Source: VRUE01 sp963704545 (GTDB taxonomy: Bacteria > Actinomycetota > Thermoleophilia > Solirubrobacterales > 70-9). From it: a DNA stretch of 64,000 nucleotides. Each line of letters starts with the position of its first letter. The first letter of the stretch is position 1. The notes beneath the pieces were generated by a model. That model ran no database searches. It was not told the DNA's origin and worked only from the letters and a program-made list of their open reading frames with translations. The translations under genes and the position numbers were made by a program. Where the stretch lies: positions 1,302,001-1,366,000 of the forward strand of contig OY969915.1 of the NCBI GenBank assembly GCA_963704545.1, written 5' to 3'. Shown here piece by piece: positions 16,447 to 24,532 of this stretch.

Positions 16447-18121
16447 CCTGGCGACACCGGCCCGCGCCGTTCCCGCCCTGGCGATCGAGGGCCTCGCCTA
16501 CGCCTATCCCAACGCCCCGCAGCCCGCCCTGCGCGACGTCTCGCTCCGGCTCTCCCCGGGCGAGCTGGTCCTCCTGGCTGGCCGCTCCGCCTGCGGCAAG
16601 TCGACCCTCCTGCGAGCCGCCTGCGGCCTCGTCCCGCACTTCCACGGCGGTGAGATCGAGGGCCGCATAGAGGTCGCCGGCATCGACGCCCTCGCGACCG
16701 GTCCCGGAGAGCTCGCGGCCGTAGTCGGCTACGTCTCCCAGGACCCCGAGACCCAGGTCGTTTCGACCACGGTCGGCGCAGAGATAGAGCTCCCCCTCGA
16801 GATGCGGGGTGACGACCCAAGCTCCCGCGCCAGGGCAGTCGAGGAGGTCGCTTTGGCCCTGGCCATCCCGCACCTCCTCGACAGAGCTGTCGACACCCTC
16901 TCCGGTGGGGAGCTTCAACGCGTAGCTCTCGCAGCAGCTCTTGTCACCCGGCCGCGCCTGGTCCTTCTGGACGAGCCCACGTCCCAGCTCGACCCCGTCG
17001 CCGGCGACGAGCTGATCTGGCTTCTGCGTCGCCTAAACGAGGAGTGGGGGGTGACGATCCTCTTGGCCGAGCACCGCTTGGAGCGCTGTCTCGCCGCCGC
17101 CGATCGCGTCGTCGCAATGTCATCCGGCTCGATCGCCCTCGACGGCCAACCCCGCGACTTCCTCACCTGGGCCCAGGATGCAGACACGGCTCTGGAGACC
17201 CCGGCCGCCCGCCTCTTCTCCCTCTCCGGCCTCGAACCCCTCCCCGTCGGAGTCCGCGACGCCCGCCGAGCCCTCGCGTCAATCGACCTCGTCCCGCCGG
17301 GGAAGTCGAGAGAGGAGGGGGTCCACCCCCTCTCCAGCACAATCCTCACGTCCAGCGACCTCTGGATCGAGCTCGCTTCGGGAGACACACCCCGCGACGT
17401 CCTCAAGGGCCTCGACCTGGAGATCAGGAGTGGCGAACGCGTCGCGCTGATGGGCCGCAACGGAGCCGGCAAGAGCACGCTGCTGAAGACCGCCGCCGGC
17501 TTGATCGACCCCGTTCGCGGCAAGCTGGACGTGCCGGCTGGGATCGCCCTGCTGATGCAGAACCCGAGCGACTACTTGGTCCGCGAGCGGGTGGGTGACG
17601 AGCTTCCGGGTGACGCGGGCATGGCGGCGCTGCGAGTCGTCGGCCTGGAGCACGCGATCGATGCCGATCCGCGTGATCTCTCGGGTGGGGAGCGTCAAAG
17701 GCTTGCGTTGGCAATCGCGCTGGCGGGGCGGATGGAGGGAGGAGAGCTTCCCGGCCTGGTGGCGCTCGACGAGCCGACGCGGGGGATGGACCGCGCTCGC
17801 AAGGACGACCTCGGCCAGCTCATGGAGAAGCTTGCGGACGGTGGCGCCGGCCTCCTCGTCGCCACCCACGACGTCGAGTTCGCGGCGGCCTTCGCCGAGC
17901 GCGTGGTCCTGCTCGGCGACGGCGTCGTCATCGCCGACGGCCCAGCGGCCGAGATCCTCTCCGGTGGCTGGTACTTCGCCACCGAGGTCGCCCGCGTCCT
18001 CGACCTGCCCGGAGTCGTCACCCCCGAGCAGGGCGCCGCCGCCCTTACCAACAATGCGGTCGCACTTCCCCCCGCTATGCGGAAACAAGTACGACCGCAG
18101 GGTGCTGGGGAGCCTGACTGA
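16439..18121 (+). CDS. ecfA: Fused double ECF ATPase (EcfA-EcfA')
   Basis: 560 residues, two ABC domains in one chain. Domain 1: GRSACGKST Walker A (about 46-54), LSGGELQRV, LVLLDEPTSQLD. Domain 2 (from about 300): GRNGAGKST, a Q loop at LLMQNPSDYLV, LSGGERQRLALA, LVALDEPTRGMD. Most ECF systems encode the two ATPases separately; a fusion fixes their pairing. Start GTG 16439 overlaps ecfT by 8 nt. A Pro/Arg-rich linker near residue 280-300 joins the domains. Confidence 0.92.
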   Translation: MPDLATPARAVPALAIEGLAYAYPNAPQPALRDVSLRLSPGELVLLAGRSACGKSTLLRAACGLVPHFHGGEIEGRIEVAGIDALATGPGELAAVVGYVSQDPETQVVSTTVGAEIELPLEMRGDDPSSRARAVEEVALALAIPHLLDRAVDTLSGGELQRVALAAALVTRPRLVLLDEPTSQLDPVAGDELIWLLRRLNEEWGVTILLAEHRLERCLAAADRVVAMSSGSIALDGQPRDFLTWAQDADTALETPAARLFSLSGLEPLPVGVRDARRALASIDLVPPGKSREEGVHPLSSTILTSSDLWIELASGDTPRDVLKGLDLEIRSGERVALMGRNGAGKSTLLKTAAGLIDPVRGKLDVPAGIALLMQNPSDYLVRERVGDELPGDAGMAALRVVGLEHAIDADPRDLSGGERQRLALAIALAGRMEGGELPGLVALDEPTRGMDRARKDDLGQLMEKLADGGAGLLVATHDVEFAAAFAERVVLLGDGVVIADGPAAEILSGGWYFATEVARVLDLPGVVTPEQGAAALTNNAVALPPAMRKQVRPQGAGEPD

Positions 18122-19968
18122 TGTCCTGGCAGCTGGTCTCATTCGCGATCCTCGGCGCGGTCCTCCTCGGCGGCTTCGCCTGGTACGAGCGATCGCGACC
18201 GCCGTCGCAGGTGGTGGCGCTCGTCGCCGCCCTGGCCGCCCTGGCGATCGCCGGCCGCATCGCCTTCGCCGCCTTCCCCAACGTCAAGCCGACGACCGAC
18301 ATCGTCGTCTTCGCCGGCTACGCCCTCGGCCCGGCGCCGGGCTTCGCCGTCGGCGCCCTCGCCGGCCTCGTCTCCAACTTCTGGTTCGGCCAGGGACCGT
18401 GGACGCCGTGGCAGATGGTGGGGTGGGGGCTGTGCGGGGTGCTCGGCGCCGCGCTGGCGCTCGGCGCGCGCAACGCCGGTCGCCTCGCCCTCGCCGCGAC
18501 CTGTGGTTTCGCGGGGATCGCCTACGGTGTGTTGCTGAACTTCTCGATCATGGCGACCTACGGTGGAGACCTCTCGATTCAGCGCTTCCTGGTGCTGGAG
18601 ACGCGCGCGATTCCGTTCGACGCAGCGCACGCGATCGGCAACGTCGCCTTCGCCCTGCTCGCCGGCCCGGCGATGGTGCGGATGTTGACCCGCTTCCGCG
18701 AGCGCTTCCAGTGGCGGTCGCCGGCCGTGGTCACGGCGCTGCTCGTCGCCCTCGTTCTCCCCGCCGTCATCCCCGCTCCCGCCAGGGCCGCCGGAGCGGG
18801 CGCCACCACCTGGCTCGAGTCGGTGCAGAACGCCGATGGCGGCTTCGGCACCTCGCCGGGAAGCGCCTCGAGCGCCGCGATCACCGGCTGGGCGATGCTG
18901 GGTCTGGAGGCCGCCGGCAGCAACCCCCTCGACGTCGCCCGCGGCGGGCGCACCCCGGTCGACTTCCTGCGCTCGAACCTCGACCAGCTGACGAGCGCCG
19001 GCGACCTCTCGCGCACGATCCTCGCCCTGGAGGGCGCCGGCCTCGACCCGCGCGACTTCGGCGGGCGCAATCTCGTCTCCGCCCTGGAGAAGCGCCGGGC
19101 GAGCAACGGCTCCTACGTGGGCTGGCCGGGGTCGACCGCATATGCGGTGATCGCGCTGCGCGCCGCGGGCGCTACCGGCAGCCTCCAGAAGTCCCTCTCG
19201 TGGCTGGGCAACGTCCAGAACGGCGACGGCGGCTGGGGCGATGTCCCCGGGCAGCCGAGCAATGCCGACGTGACCGGTGCCGTGATGCAGGCGATGCCGA
19301 GCTCGCAGGCAGCGGCGAACGGGCTCACCTACCTCCGCAGGCACCAGCGCTCCAGCGGTGGCTTCGCCGGGGGCGGTGGCGAAGTCAACTCGCAGTCGAC
19401 CTCGTGGGCGGCGCAGGGGATGATCGCGTTCGGTGTGGACCCCGCCGAGGTCGAGTCAGGGGGCAGTAGCGCCCTCGACTACCTGGCGGCCAGGCAGGCC
19501 GCTGACGGCCACTACAGCTACTCGGCGAGCAGCGACCAGACCCCGGTCTGGGTCACGGCCGAAGTCCTGGTCGCAGCCTCGGGCGACTCGCTGCCCGTCC
19601 CGCCCCCGCCGCGCCGGCCCGAGTCCACCTCGCCGCCGGAGACGAGCGAGCCGCCGCTCGATACCGAGCCGACCCCGGCGCCGGCGCCTGTATTGCCCCC
19701 TGGCACGGTCCCCGCTCCCTCCGGCGGTGACCCGGGCGGCGGCTCGGCCGCCCCGCCGCTGGTGCCCGACGGCGTGACGCCGGTGCCGGAAGCCCCTGGC
19801 GAGCTGCCGGGAACCGGGGTGGCGCCGCCGGAGTCCGAGTCGCCTGCGCAAGCGGTTGCCTCCGACGGCACGCCCCCGTCCACCGAGGCCGCCATAGGCA
19901 TCGGCCTCGCCGCCACCGCGCTGGCCATCGGCGTTCCCTGGTGGCTGGGCCGGCGCAACGGCTGGTAG
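18121..19968 (+). CDS. ECF S-component fused to an extracellular squalene-cyclase-like toroid domain
   Basis: 615 residues. Residues 1-220 are a polytopic S-component (YALGPAPGFAVGALAGLVSN, then GQGPWTPWQM around 92-99). Residues about 225-510 lie outside the membrane and hold alpha-toroid repeats of the prenyltransferase/squalene-cyclase type: ESVQNADGGFG, GNVQNGDGGWG, RRHQRSSGGFAG, AARQAADGHYS. This alpha6/alpha6 fold is also that of the cobalamin-binding half of intrinsic factor. A Pro-rich stalk (about 515-585) and a final span plus RR (590-615) follow. Fourth gene after the two DUF4430 genes in the riboswitch operon, so the inferred substrate is B12. The stop-start TGATG overlaps with ecfA. 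Confidence 0.88.
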   Translation: MSWQLVSFAILGAVLLGGFAWYERSRPPSQVVALVAALAALAIAGRIAFAAFPNVKPTTDIVVFAGYALGPAPGFAVGALAGLVSNFWFGQGPWTPWQMVGWGLCGVLGAALALGARNAGRLALAATCGFAGIAYGVLLNFSIMATYGGDLSIQRFLVLETRAIPFDAAHAIGNVAFALLAGPAMVRMLTRFRERFQWRSPAVVTALLVALVLPAVIPAPARAAGAGATTWLESVQNADGGFGTSPGSASSAAITGWAMLGLEAAGSNPLDVARGGRTPVDFLRSNLDQLTSAGDLSRTILALEGAGLDPRDFGGRNLVSALEKRRASNGSYVGWPGSTAYAVIALRAAGATGSLQKSLSWLGNVQNGDGGWGDVPGQPSNADVTGAVMQAMPSSQAAANGLTYLRRHQRSSGGFAGGGGEVNSQSTSWAAQGMIAFGVDPAEVESGGSSALDYLAARQAADGHYSYSASSDQTPVWVTAEVLVAASGDSLPVPPPPRRPESTSPPETSEPPLDTEPTPAPAPVLPPGTVPAPSGGDPGGGSAAPPLVPDGVTPVPEAPGELPGTGVAPPESESPAQAVASDGTPPSTEAAIGIGLAATALAIGVPWWLGRRNGW

Positions 19969-19984
19969 CTGGGGTCTGCCCGGC

Positions 19985-19990
19985 TATGTT
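19985..19990 (+). promoter_or_regulatory. Leaderless-type -10 box (TATGTT)
   Basis: TATGTT ends 6 nt before GTG 19997, so a new leaderless transcript probably starts after the B12 operon. Confidence 0.5.
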
Positions 19991-19996
19991 GCATGC

Positions 19997-20506
19997 GTGG
20001 ACGTCGAGACCGCGATCAGGACGCGTCGCACGCACAAGGCCTTCGGGGCCGAGCCACTCGGGCGTGACGAGATCCTCGAGCTGCTCGAGTTGGCGCGCTG
20101 GGCCCCGAACCACCACCTGACCGCGCCCTGGCGCTTTCGCGTTCTCGGGCCGGAGGCTCTCGGGCGCCTGAAGGAGGCGGCCGGGCCCGAGGGGGCGGCG
20201 AAGCTCGACCGCGCCCCGACGCTGATCGTCGTCTCCTGCGTTCTCGGCGCCGACCCGATCCAAAACGAGGAGGACCTGCACGCGACGGCCGTCGCCTCCT
20301 ACATCGTCCTGCTCGGCGCCCATGCTCGGGGCCTCGCCGGCTACTGGCGCACGCCCGGCCTGCTGCGCTCGACCGGCGGTCGCGGTGCCGTCGGCCTGCC
20401 CGACGCCGAGCGCTTCGTCGGCCTCCTGCACCTCGGGCAACCGCGCCAGGAGAAGGAGCCGCCCGAGCGCCCACCCGTGGACCAGACGACCCTCTTCCTC
20501 GACTGA
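19997..20506 (+). CDS. Nitroreductase-family flavoprotein
   Basis: 169 residues, short for the family (usually about 190-220). FMN-binding start RTRRTHKAFGAEPL (about 7-20), the ELARWAPNHHLTAPWRF segment, and a late GLAGYWRTP stretch fit the YdjA-like branch. Reduces nitro or enone compounds with NAD(P)H; the physiological substrate is unknown. In its location one could suspect BluB (DMB synthase for B12), but the BluB-specific sequence features were not seen. Overlaps glpD by TGATG. Confidence 0.8.
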   Translation: MDVETAIRTRRTHKAFGAEPLGRDEILELLELARWAPNHHLTAPWRFRVLGPEALGRLKEAAGPEGAAKLDRAPTLIVVSCVLGADPIQNEEDLHATAVASYIVLLGAHARGLAGYWRTPGLLRSTGGRGAVGLPDAERFVGLLHLGQPRQEKEPPERPPVDQTTLFLD

Positions 20507-22194
20507 TGCTGTCCCGCGCCACCGCCATCGAGGAGATCGCCGGCCGGCACTTCGAGGTCGTCGTGATCGGCGGCGGCATCACCGGCGCCGGCGTCGCCCT
20601 CGACGCCGCCTCGCGCGGCTACTCGGTGGCGCTGCTCGAGCGCGGGGACTACGCCGAAGGCACCTCCAGTCGCTCCTCGAAGATGGTCCACGGCGGCCTG
20701 CGCTACCTGCAGAACCTCGACCTGGGGCTGGTGCGCGAGGCGCTGCTGGAGCGCCAGCTGCTCGTCCAGCTGGCACCGCACCTGGTCTACCCGACGCCGT
20801 TCCTCGTCGCCGACTTTCCCGACCAGCGCCGCGACCGCCGCCTCGGGATCGCGCTCAACATGTACGACGTGATGGCGACCACGCGGGTCGGCCGCGGCCG
20901 CAGCGAGATGCGCTCGGCCAAGGAGACGGATGAAGACTTCTACTGGTCGCCGGATCGCCACCGGATGATCGACCGCGACGAAGTGCTCAGGCTGGTGCCC
21001 GCCCTGGAGGCGCGCGACCCGAAGAACGCCTACCTCTTCTACGACTGCCAGACCGACGACGTGCGCATGGTCCTCACCGTGCTCGGCGAGGCCGAGCGCT
21101 TCGGCGCGACGATGCTGAACGGCGCCGAGGTGACCGAGGTGATGCTCGGCGGCGACGGCCGCGCCCGCGGCGTCGCCTTCGTCGAGGCCGAGTCCGGCGA
21201 GCGGATGGAGGTCGGGGCCGACCACGTCGTCAACGCCACCGGCGTCTTCGCCGACCGCATCCGGCCGGAGGAGGTGGTCGAGGAGGAGGACGCGCCGCGG
21301 ATCTCGCCCAGCCGGGGGACCCACGTGCTGGTCGACCGCGACGTGCTCTCCACGGGCGACGCGGCCTGCATCGTGCCGGCGAGGGAGGGGCGCGCGATCT
21401 TCGCCCTGCCCTGGTACGGGCGGACGCTGATCGGCACCACCGACAACGACTTCGAGGGTGACATCGACCACCCGCGCCCCGGGTCCGAGGACGTCGAGTA
21501 TCTGCTCGACGCCGTCAACGAGTTCTTCGGCGTCTCCCTCGGGGCGGTCGACCTGGTCGGCGCCTACGCCGGAGTCCGCCCGCTGATCGCCACCGGCGAC
21601 CCGAAGAAGTCGGTCGACATATCGCGCAAGGCCGAGCTGTACGAGACCTCCTCGGGGATGCTGACGATCACCGGCGGCAAGCTGACCACGTGGCGGCGGA
21701 TGGCCAAGCAGACCGTCGACCGGCTGGTCGAGCGCGAGGGGCGCGTGGCGCCCTGCCACACGGCCGAGATCCCGCTCGGAAGGGCGGCGGAGCCGCAGGA
21801 GCTGGAGGCGCCGGAGGGCGTGGGGGAGGAGGCCATCGCCCAGCTCGCCTTCCGCTACGGGCACGCGGCGCGCAACGTCCTCGCGCTTGTCCGGGAGGAC
21901 CCGAAGCTGGCAGCGCCGATCGTCGCCGGCCGTCCCGACCTCTTGGCCGAGGTCGTGGTCGCCGCCCGCCACGAGCAGGCACGCAGCGTCGCCGACGTGC
22001 TGCTGCGCCGCACCAGGCTCGGGCTCCTGGCCGCGCCGCAGCTGCGCGACGCCGGCTCGGTGCGGGCGGTGGCCACGGCGCTCGGCGGCGAGCTGGGCTG
22101 GTCGCGCCGCCGGGTCAAGCAGGCGGCGGAGGCCTGGCCCGCCGCCGCGGCCGAGGCCGGCATCGACCCCGCGGGCAGTCACACGCGGCCGTGA
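20506..22194 (+). CDS. glpD: Aerobic glycerol-3-phosphate dehydrogenase
   Basis: 562 residues. FAD-dependent membrane-associated enzyme that oxidises glycerol-3-phosphate to DHAP and passes electrons to quinone. N-terminal dinucleotide motif VIGGGITGAGVALDAASRG (24-42), the signature SSRSSKMVHGGLRYL, the catalytic core around LPWYGRTLIGTTDND, GAYAGVRPL and TITGGKLTTWR, and a C-terminal helical domain. Full length. Coupled to the nitroreductase gene by overlapping stop and start. Confidence 0.94.
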   Translation: MLSRATAIEEIAGRHFEVVVIGGGITGAGVALDAASRGYSVALLERGDYAEGTSSRSSKMVHGGLRYLQNLDLGLVREALLERQLLVQLAPHLVYPTPFLVADFPDQRRDRRLGIALNMYDVMATTRVGRGRSEMRSAKETDEDFYWSPDRHRMIDRDEVLRLVPALEARDPKNAYLFYDCQTDDVRMVLTVLGEAERFGATMLNGAEVTEVMLGGDGRARGVAFVEAESGERMEVGADHVVNATGVFADRIRPEEVVEEEDAPRISPSRGTHVLVDRDVLSTGDAACIVPAREGRAIFALPWYGRTLIGTTDNDFEGDIDHPRPGSEDVEYLLDAVNEFFGVSLGAVDLVGAYAGVRPLIATGDPKKSVDISRKAELYETSSGMLTITGGKLTTWRRMAKQTVDRLVEREGRVAPCHTAEIPLGRAAEPQELEAPEGVGEEAIAQLAFRYGHAARNVLALVREDPKLAAPIVAGRPDLLAEVVVAARHEQARSVADVLLRRTRLGLLAAPQLRDAGSVRAVATALGGELGWSRRRVKQAAEAWPAAAAEAGIDPAGSHTRP

Positions 22195-22232
22195 AGTCAG
22201 CCGTCTAGCCCCTTCAATAACCTGCTGCACCG

Positions 22233-23039
22233 ATGACCAAGGCCGAGCTGGATTCCAAGCACATCGCTGAACTGCACTCCCTCGCCGCCGAGGCGGGCGT
22301 GCCCCGCTACCGGATGCTGCGCCGCGAGGAGCTGATCGAGAAGCTGCTCGACGGCAAGCCGGGGCAGGGCGAGCGGGAACCGAGAGGCGAGGGGGCACCG
22401 AAACGGGAGCGACCGCCGCGTCGCCGGCGCGAGCGCTCCAGCGCGGATCGCCCGCCCAGGGACCGTCCGCCCCGCGAACGCGCGGCGAAAGAGGATGCAC
22501 CCGCGCCGCCCGCCGCTCCCGAGCCGACCCCGGAGCCCGCGCCCGAGCCGTCCGGCGCCAGGGCCGCCGCCGAGACCGAGCGGCCGCGCCGCAAACGCCG
22601 CCGCCGCTTCGGTCGCAAGAGCAAGGGCCTAGGCGTCACCGACCTGCTGCTGCCGCCCCCAGGTCGCCAGGCGCTCGTCTACGGCGAGAGCCGTGAGGCC
22701 TGCACCGCGCTGCTGCGCGAGATCGCCGGCGAGCTGTCGGGCCAGTCCAACGGTCCCGACCCGATCGCCCTGCTGGTCGATCCCAGCCCCGAGGAGCTGG
22801 CCAACTGGAAGCGCGAGGCCCCCCAGGCCGAGCTCGTGGCCGCGGCCCAGGCCCGCCACGCCAGCGACGCCCTCGCCCAGGCCGTCCGCCGTGCCGAGTC
22901 CGGCGAAGACGTGATCCTCCTGGTCGACTCCCTGAGTCGTATCGAGGACGCAGCCGTGGCAAGGCAGATCTTCGACGGAGCCCCAACCCAAGCAAAAGGC
23001 TCCCTCACCGTCGTTGCGGCGCTGGAGCGCCAGTCTTAA
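22233..23039 (+). CDS. Rho-like protein with a lost Walker A motif
   Basis: 268 residues. Residues 1-42 match a Rho_N/SAP-like domain (IAELHSLAAEAGVPRYRMLR, EELIEKLL). Residues 43-130 are an Arg/Pro-rich linker. Residues about 133-268 follow the Rho ATPase core in outline: DLLLPPPGRQALVYGESREA in place of the GQRGLIVAPPKAGKT region, LLVDPSPEELANWKRE for LLVDERPEEVTD, and VILLVDSLSRIEDAA for the Walker B strand. The P-loop lysine and glycines are absent and the chain stops before the rest of the hexameric core. Probably an RNA-binding pseudo-ATPase, not a working terminator. Own upstream TAACCT box (22218-22223). Confidence 0.7.
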   Translation: MTKAELDSKHIAELHSLAAEAGVPRYRMLRREELIEKLLDGKPGQGEREPRGEGAPKRERPPRRRRERSSADRPPRDRPPRERAAKEDAPAPPAAPEPTPEPAPEPSGARAAAETERPRRKRRRRFGRKSKGLGVTDLLLPPPGRQALVYGESREACTALLREIAGELSGQSNGPDPIALLVDPSPEELANWKREAPQAELVAAAQARHASDALAQAVRRAESGEDVILLVDSLSRIEDAAVARQIFDGAPTQAKGSLTVVAALERQS

Positions 23040-23040
23040 C

Positions 23041-23155
23041 AGCCGGACCCAGGGCAGGGGTGGAGCGTCTTGCACTTTTTCGCGAGCGCACGCTCTCGCA
23101 AGCCCACCGCCGCCCCTCGAAAAAGTTAAGCGGAACCCCTGCCCCGGGTCCGGCT
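23041..23155. repeat. Family-B palindromic element, copy B1
   Basis: 21-bp arms (23041-23061 and 23135-23155; 20 of 21 paired) bound a 73-bp core. Read in reverse, the core shares TTCC.CTTAACTTTTTCGAG and CGAAAAAGTGCAAGACG with the copy at 52995. It sits between two convergent genes, and each gene's stop lies at an arm, so it may end transcription in both directions. Confidence 0.8.
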
Positions 23156-23621
23156 AACGCCTATACGCAATGCGCCGCCACGACGGCTCTTTGGACAGCT
23201 CGATCAGCTCGGAGCTGCGATCCGGCTGCACGTAGCCGAAGGTCTGGGTGCGCTCGTCGAAGACGACGTCGAGCTCTCCCTCCTTGACCCGCTGGTCGAG
23301 CCAGGCGCCGCGGAAGACGAGGCGGCGCAGCCAGTGGACGAGGCTGCGGTTGGCCGGGCCGACGAGGTCGTCCCAGTTCTCGTTGATGTGCTCGCCGAGG
23401 CGGGAGCTGGGCTCGGCGATCTCGCCGCTGACCGCGAGGTCGAGCAGGTCGTCGAGCTCCTCGGGGCTGAGGCCCTGGTGGACGAAGCCGAGCTTGACGG
23501 CGGCCTGCTCGACGCGCTGGCCGAAGTCCTCCTCGTTGAAGGCGAAGCGGAGCTCTCCGTACTCGAGCACGTAGTCCGAGCCAGACTCGTAGTTCCCTCT
23601 GCGGGTCGTTTTCTTATCCAT
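23154..23621 (-). CDS. Hypothetical protein
   Basis: 155 residues from ATG 23621 (MDKKTTRRGNYES); the frame is open 8 codons further. Soluble and acidic, with helical segments (EEDFGQRVEQAAVKLGFVH, SPEELDDLLDLAV) and an NRSLVHWLRRLVF stretch. No family is recognised. The gene converges on the Rho-like gene through the family-B element. Confidence 0.65.
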   Translation of the reverse strand: MDKKTTRRGNYESGSDYVLEYGELRFAFNEEDFGQRVEQAAVKLGFVHQGLSPEELDDLLDLAVSGEIAEPSSRLGEHINENWDDLVGPANRSLVHWLRRLVFRGAWLDQRVKEGELDVVFDERTQTFGYVQPDRSSELIELSKEPSWRRIAYRR

Positions 23622-23718
23622 GAGTTGAAGCCGATCCACTCTCACTAGCCCGGTGAGAGCAGGTGCCGGATCATGCCGGTCATCGTAGTCCGATGCCTTC
23701 GCGCGCCTGCCGCTGAAA

Positions 23719-23724
23719 TAGCGT
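23719..23724 (+). promoter_or_regulatory. Leaderless-type -10 box (TAGCGT)
   Basis: TAGCGT ends 7 nt before TTG 23732. It supports a TTG start for a leaderless message. Confidence 0.4.
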
Positions 23725-23731
23725 TTGCACC

Positions 23732-24463
23732 TTGATCGACCTGCACTGCCACATCCTCCCCGGAGTCGACGACGGGTCCCTGGACATGATGGACAGCCTC
23801 GGCATGGGTCGCCAGGCGGCCCACGACGGGATCGAGCGGGTCTGCGCCACGCCCCACATCCGTCACGACCACGACGTGCGGATCGAGGAGGTGGGTGACC
23901 GGGTCGAGGCGCTGAACGAGCGGCTGCGGGTCGAGGGCGTCCCGGTCACCGTGCTTCAGGGCGGCGAGGTGGCGGAGACCGCGGTCGAGGATCTCGGCGA
24001 GGAGGAGCTGGCGCGGGTGGCGCTGGGGAGCGGTCGCTGGATCCTGCTCGAGCCGGCGCCGGGGCCGCTGGACGACACCCTCCTGAGGCGCGTCGCGCAC
24101 CTGGCCGAGCGCGGCCACCGCACGCTGATCGCCCACCCTGAGCGCCACCTCTCGGCCGACATGTACGAGCGGATCGCCGCGCTGGTCGCCGCCGGGGCCC
24201 TGGTGCAGGCGACCGCCGACTTCTTCCTGCGCGACCGCACCGCGGCCGGGATGCAGTCGCTGGCCGAAGCGGGCCTGATCCACGTGCTGAGCAGCGATGC
24301 CCACTCCTCGCACGGGGGCCGCCCCGTCCACATGAGCGAGGCGTTCGAGCGCCTGGGCGAGATCGAGTCGGTCGCCCCGCACCTGGAGTGGATGCGCGAG
24401 ACGGCCCCTCGCGCAATCGTCGAGGGGGAGGAGCTGGAGCTTCCCTTCGGCCCCGCGGTCTGA
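23732..24463 (+). CDS. PHP-family tyrosine-protein phosphatase (CpsB/YwqE-like)
   Basis: 243 residues. Metal-binding motifs of the polymerase-histidinol phosphatase fold in order: IDLHCHILPGVDDG (2-15), ATPHIRHD, QGGEV, IAHPERH, and SSDAHSS near 191-197. These enzymes dephosphorylate BY-kinases that control capsule or exopolysaccharide export. No BY-kinase or polysaccharide gene is nearby in this window. TTG start. Confidence 0.85.
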   Translation: MIDLHCHILPGVDDGSLDMMDSLGMGRQAAHDGIERVCATPHIRHDHDVRIEEVGDRVEALNERLRVEGVPVTVLQGGEVAETAVEDLGEEELARVALGSGRWILLEPAPGPLDDTLLRRVAHLAERGHRTLIAHPERHLSADMYERIAALVAAGALVQATADFFLRDRTAAGMQSLAEAGLIHVLSSDAHSSHGGRPVHMSEAFERLGEIESVAPHLEWMRETAPRAIVEGEELELPFGPAV

Positions 24464-24475
24464 GCAGCACCGTAG

Positions 24476-24518
24476 GTGCAACGTTTTACGGCTCCCGCAG
24501 AGCCGCAACGCGTTGCAC
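24476..24518. terminator. Hairpin between convergent cpsB-like and pfkB-like genes
   Basis: GTGCAACG pairs with CGTTGCAC, and inside it CGGCTC pairs with GAGCCG, with a small internal bulge. It sits in the 69-nt gap between the two convergent stops, where a bidirectional terminator is expected. Confidence 0.6.
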
Positions 24519-24532
24519 TTCGTTTCGCGTCG

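Noticed and set aside
17311..17335. Palindrome (GGAGGGGGTCCACCCCCTCTCC) inside ecfA as another inserted element
   Set aside because: Arms are short and bulged and lie in a linker between the two ABC domains where composition is loose; chance is likely.
19800..19968. LPGTG sortase signal at the end of the toroid-fused S-component
   Set aside because: LPGTG is present, but some 30 residues of polar sequence separate it from the final span; a sorting signal needs the span directly after it.
19997..20506. BluB (5,6-dimethylbenzimidazole synthase) because of the adjacent B12 operon
   Set aside because: The protein is short and reads as a generic YdjA-like nitroreductase; it also starts a new leaderless transcript and pairs with glpD.
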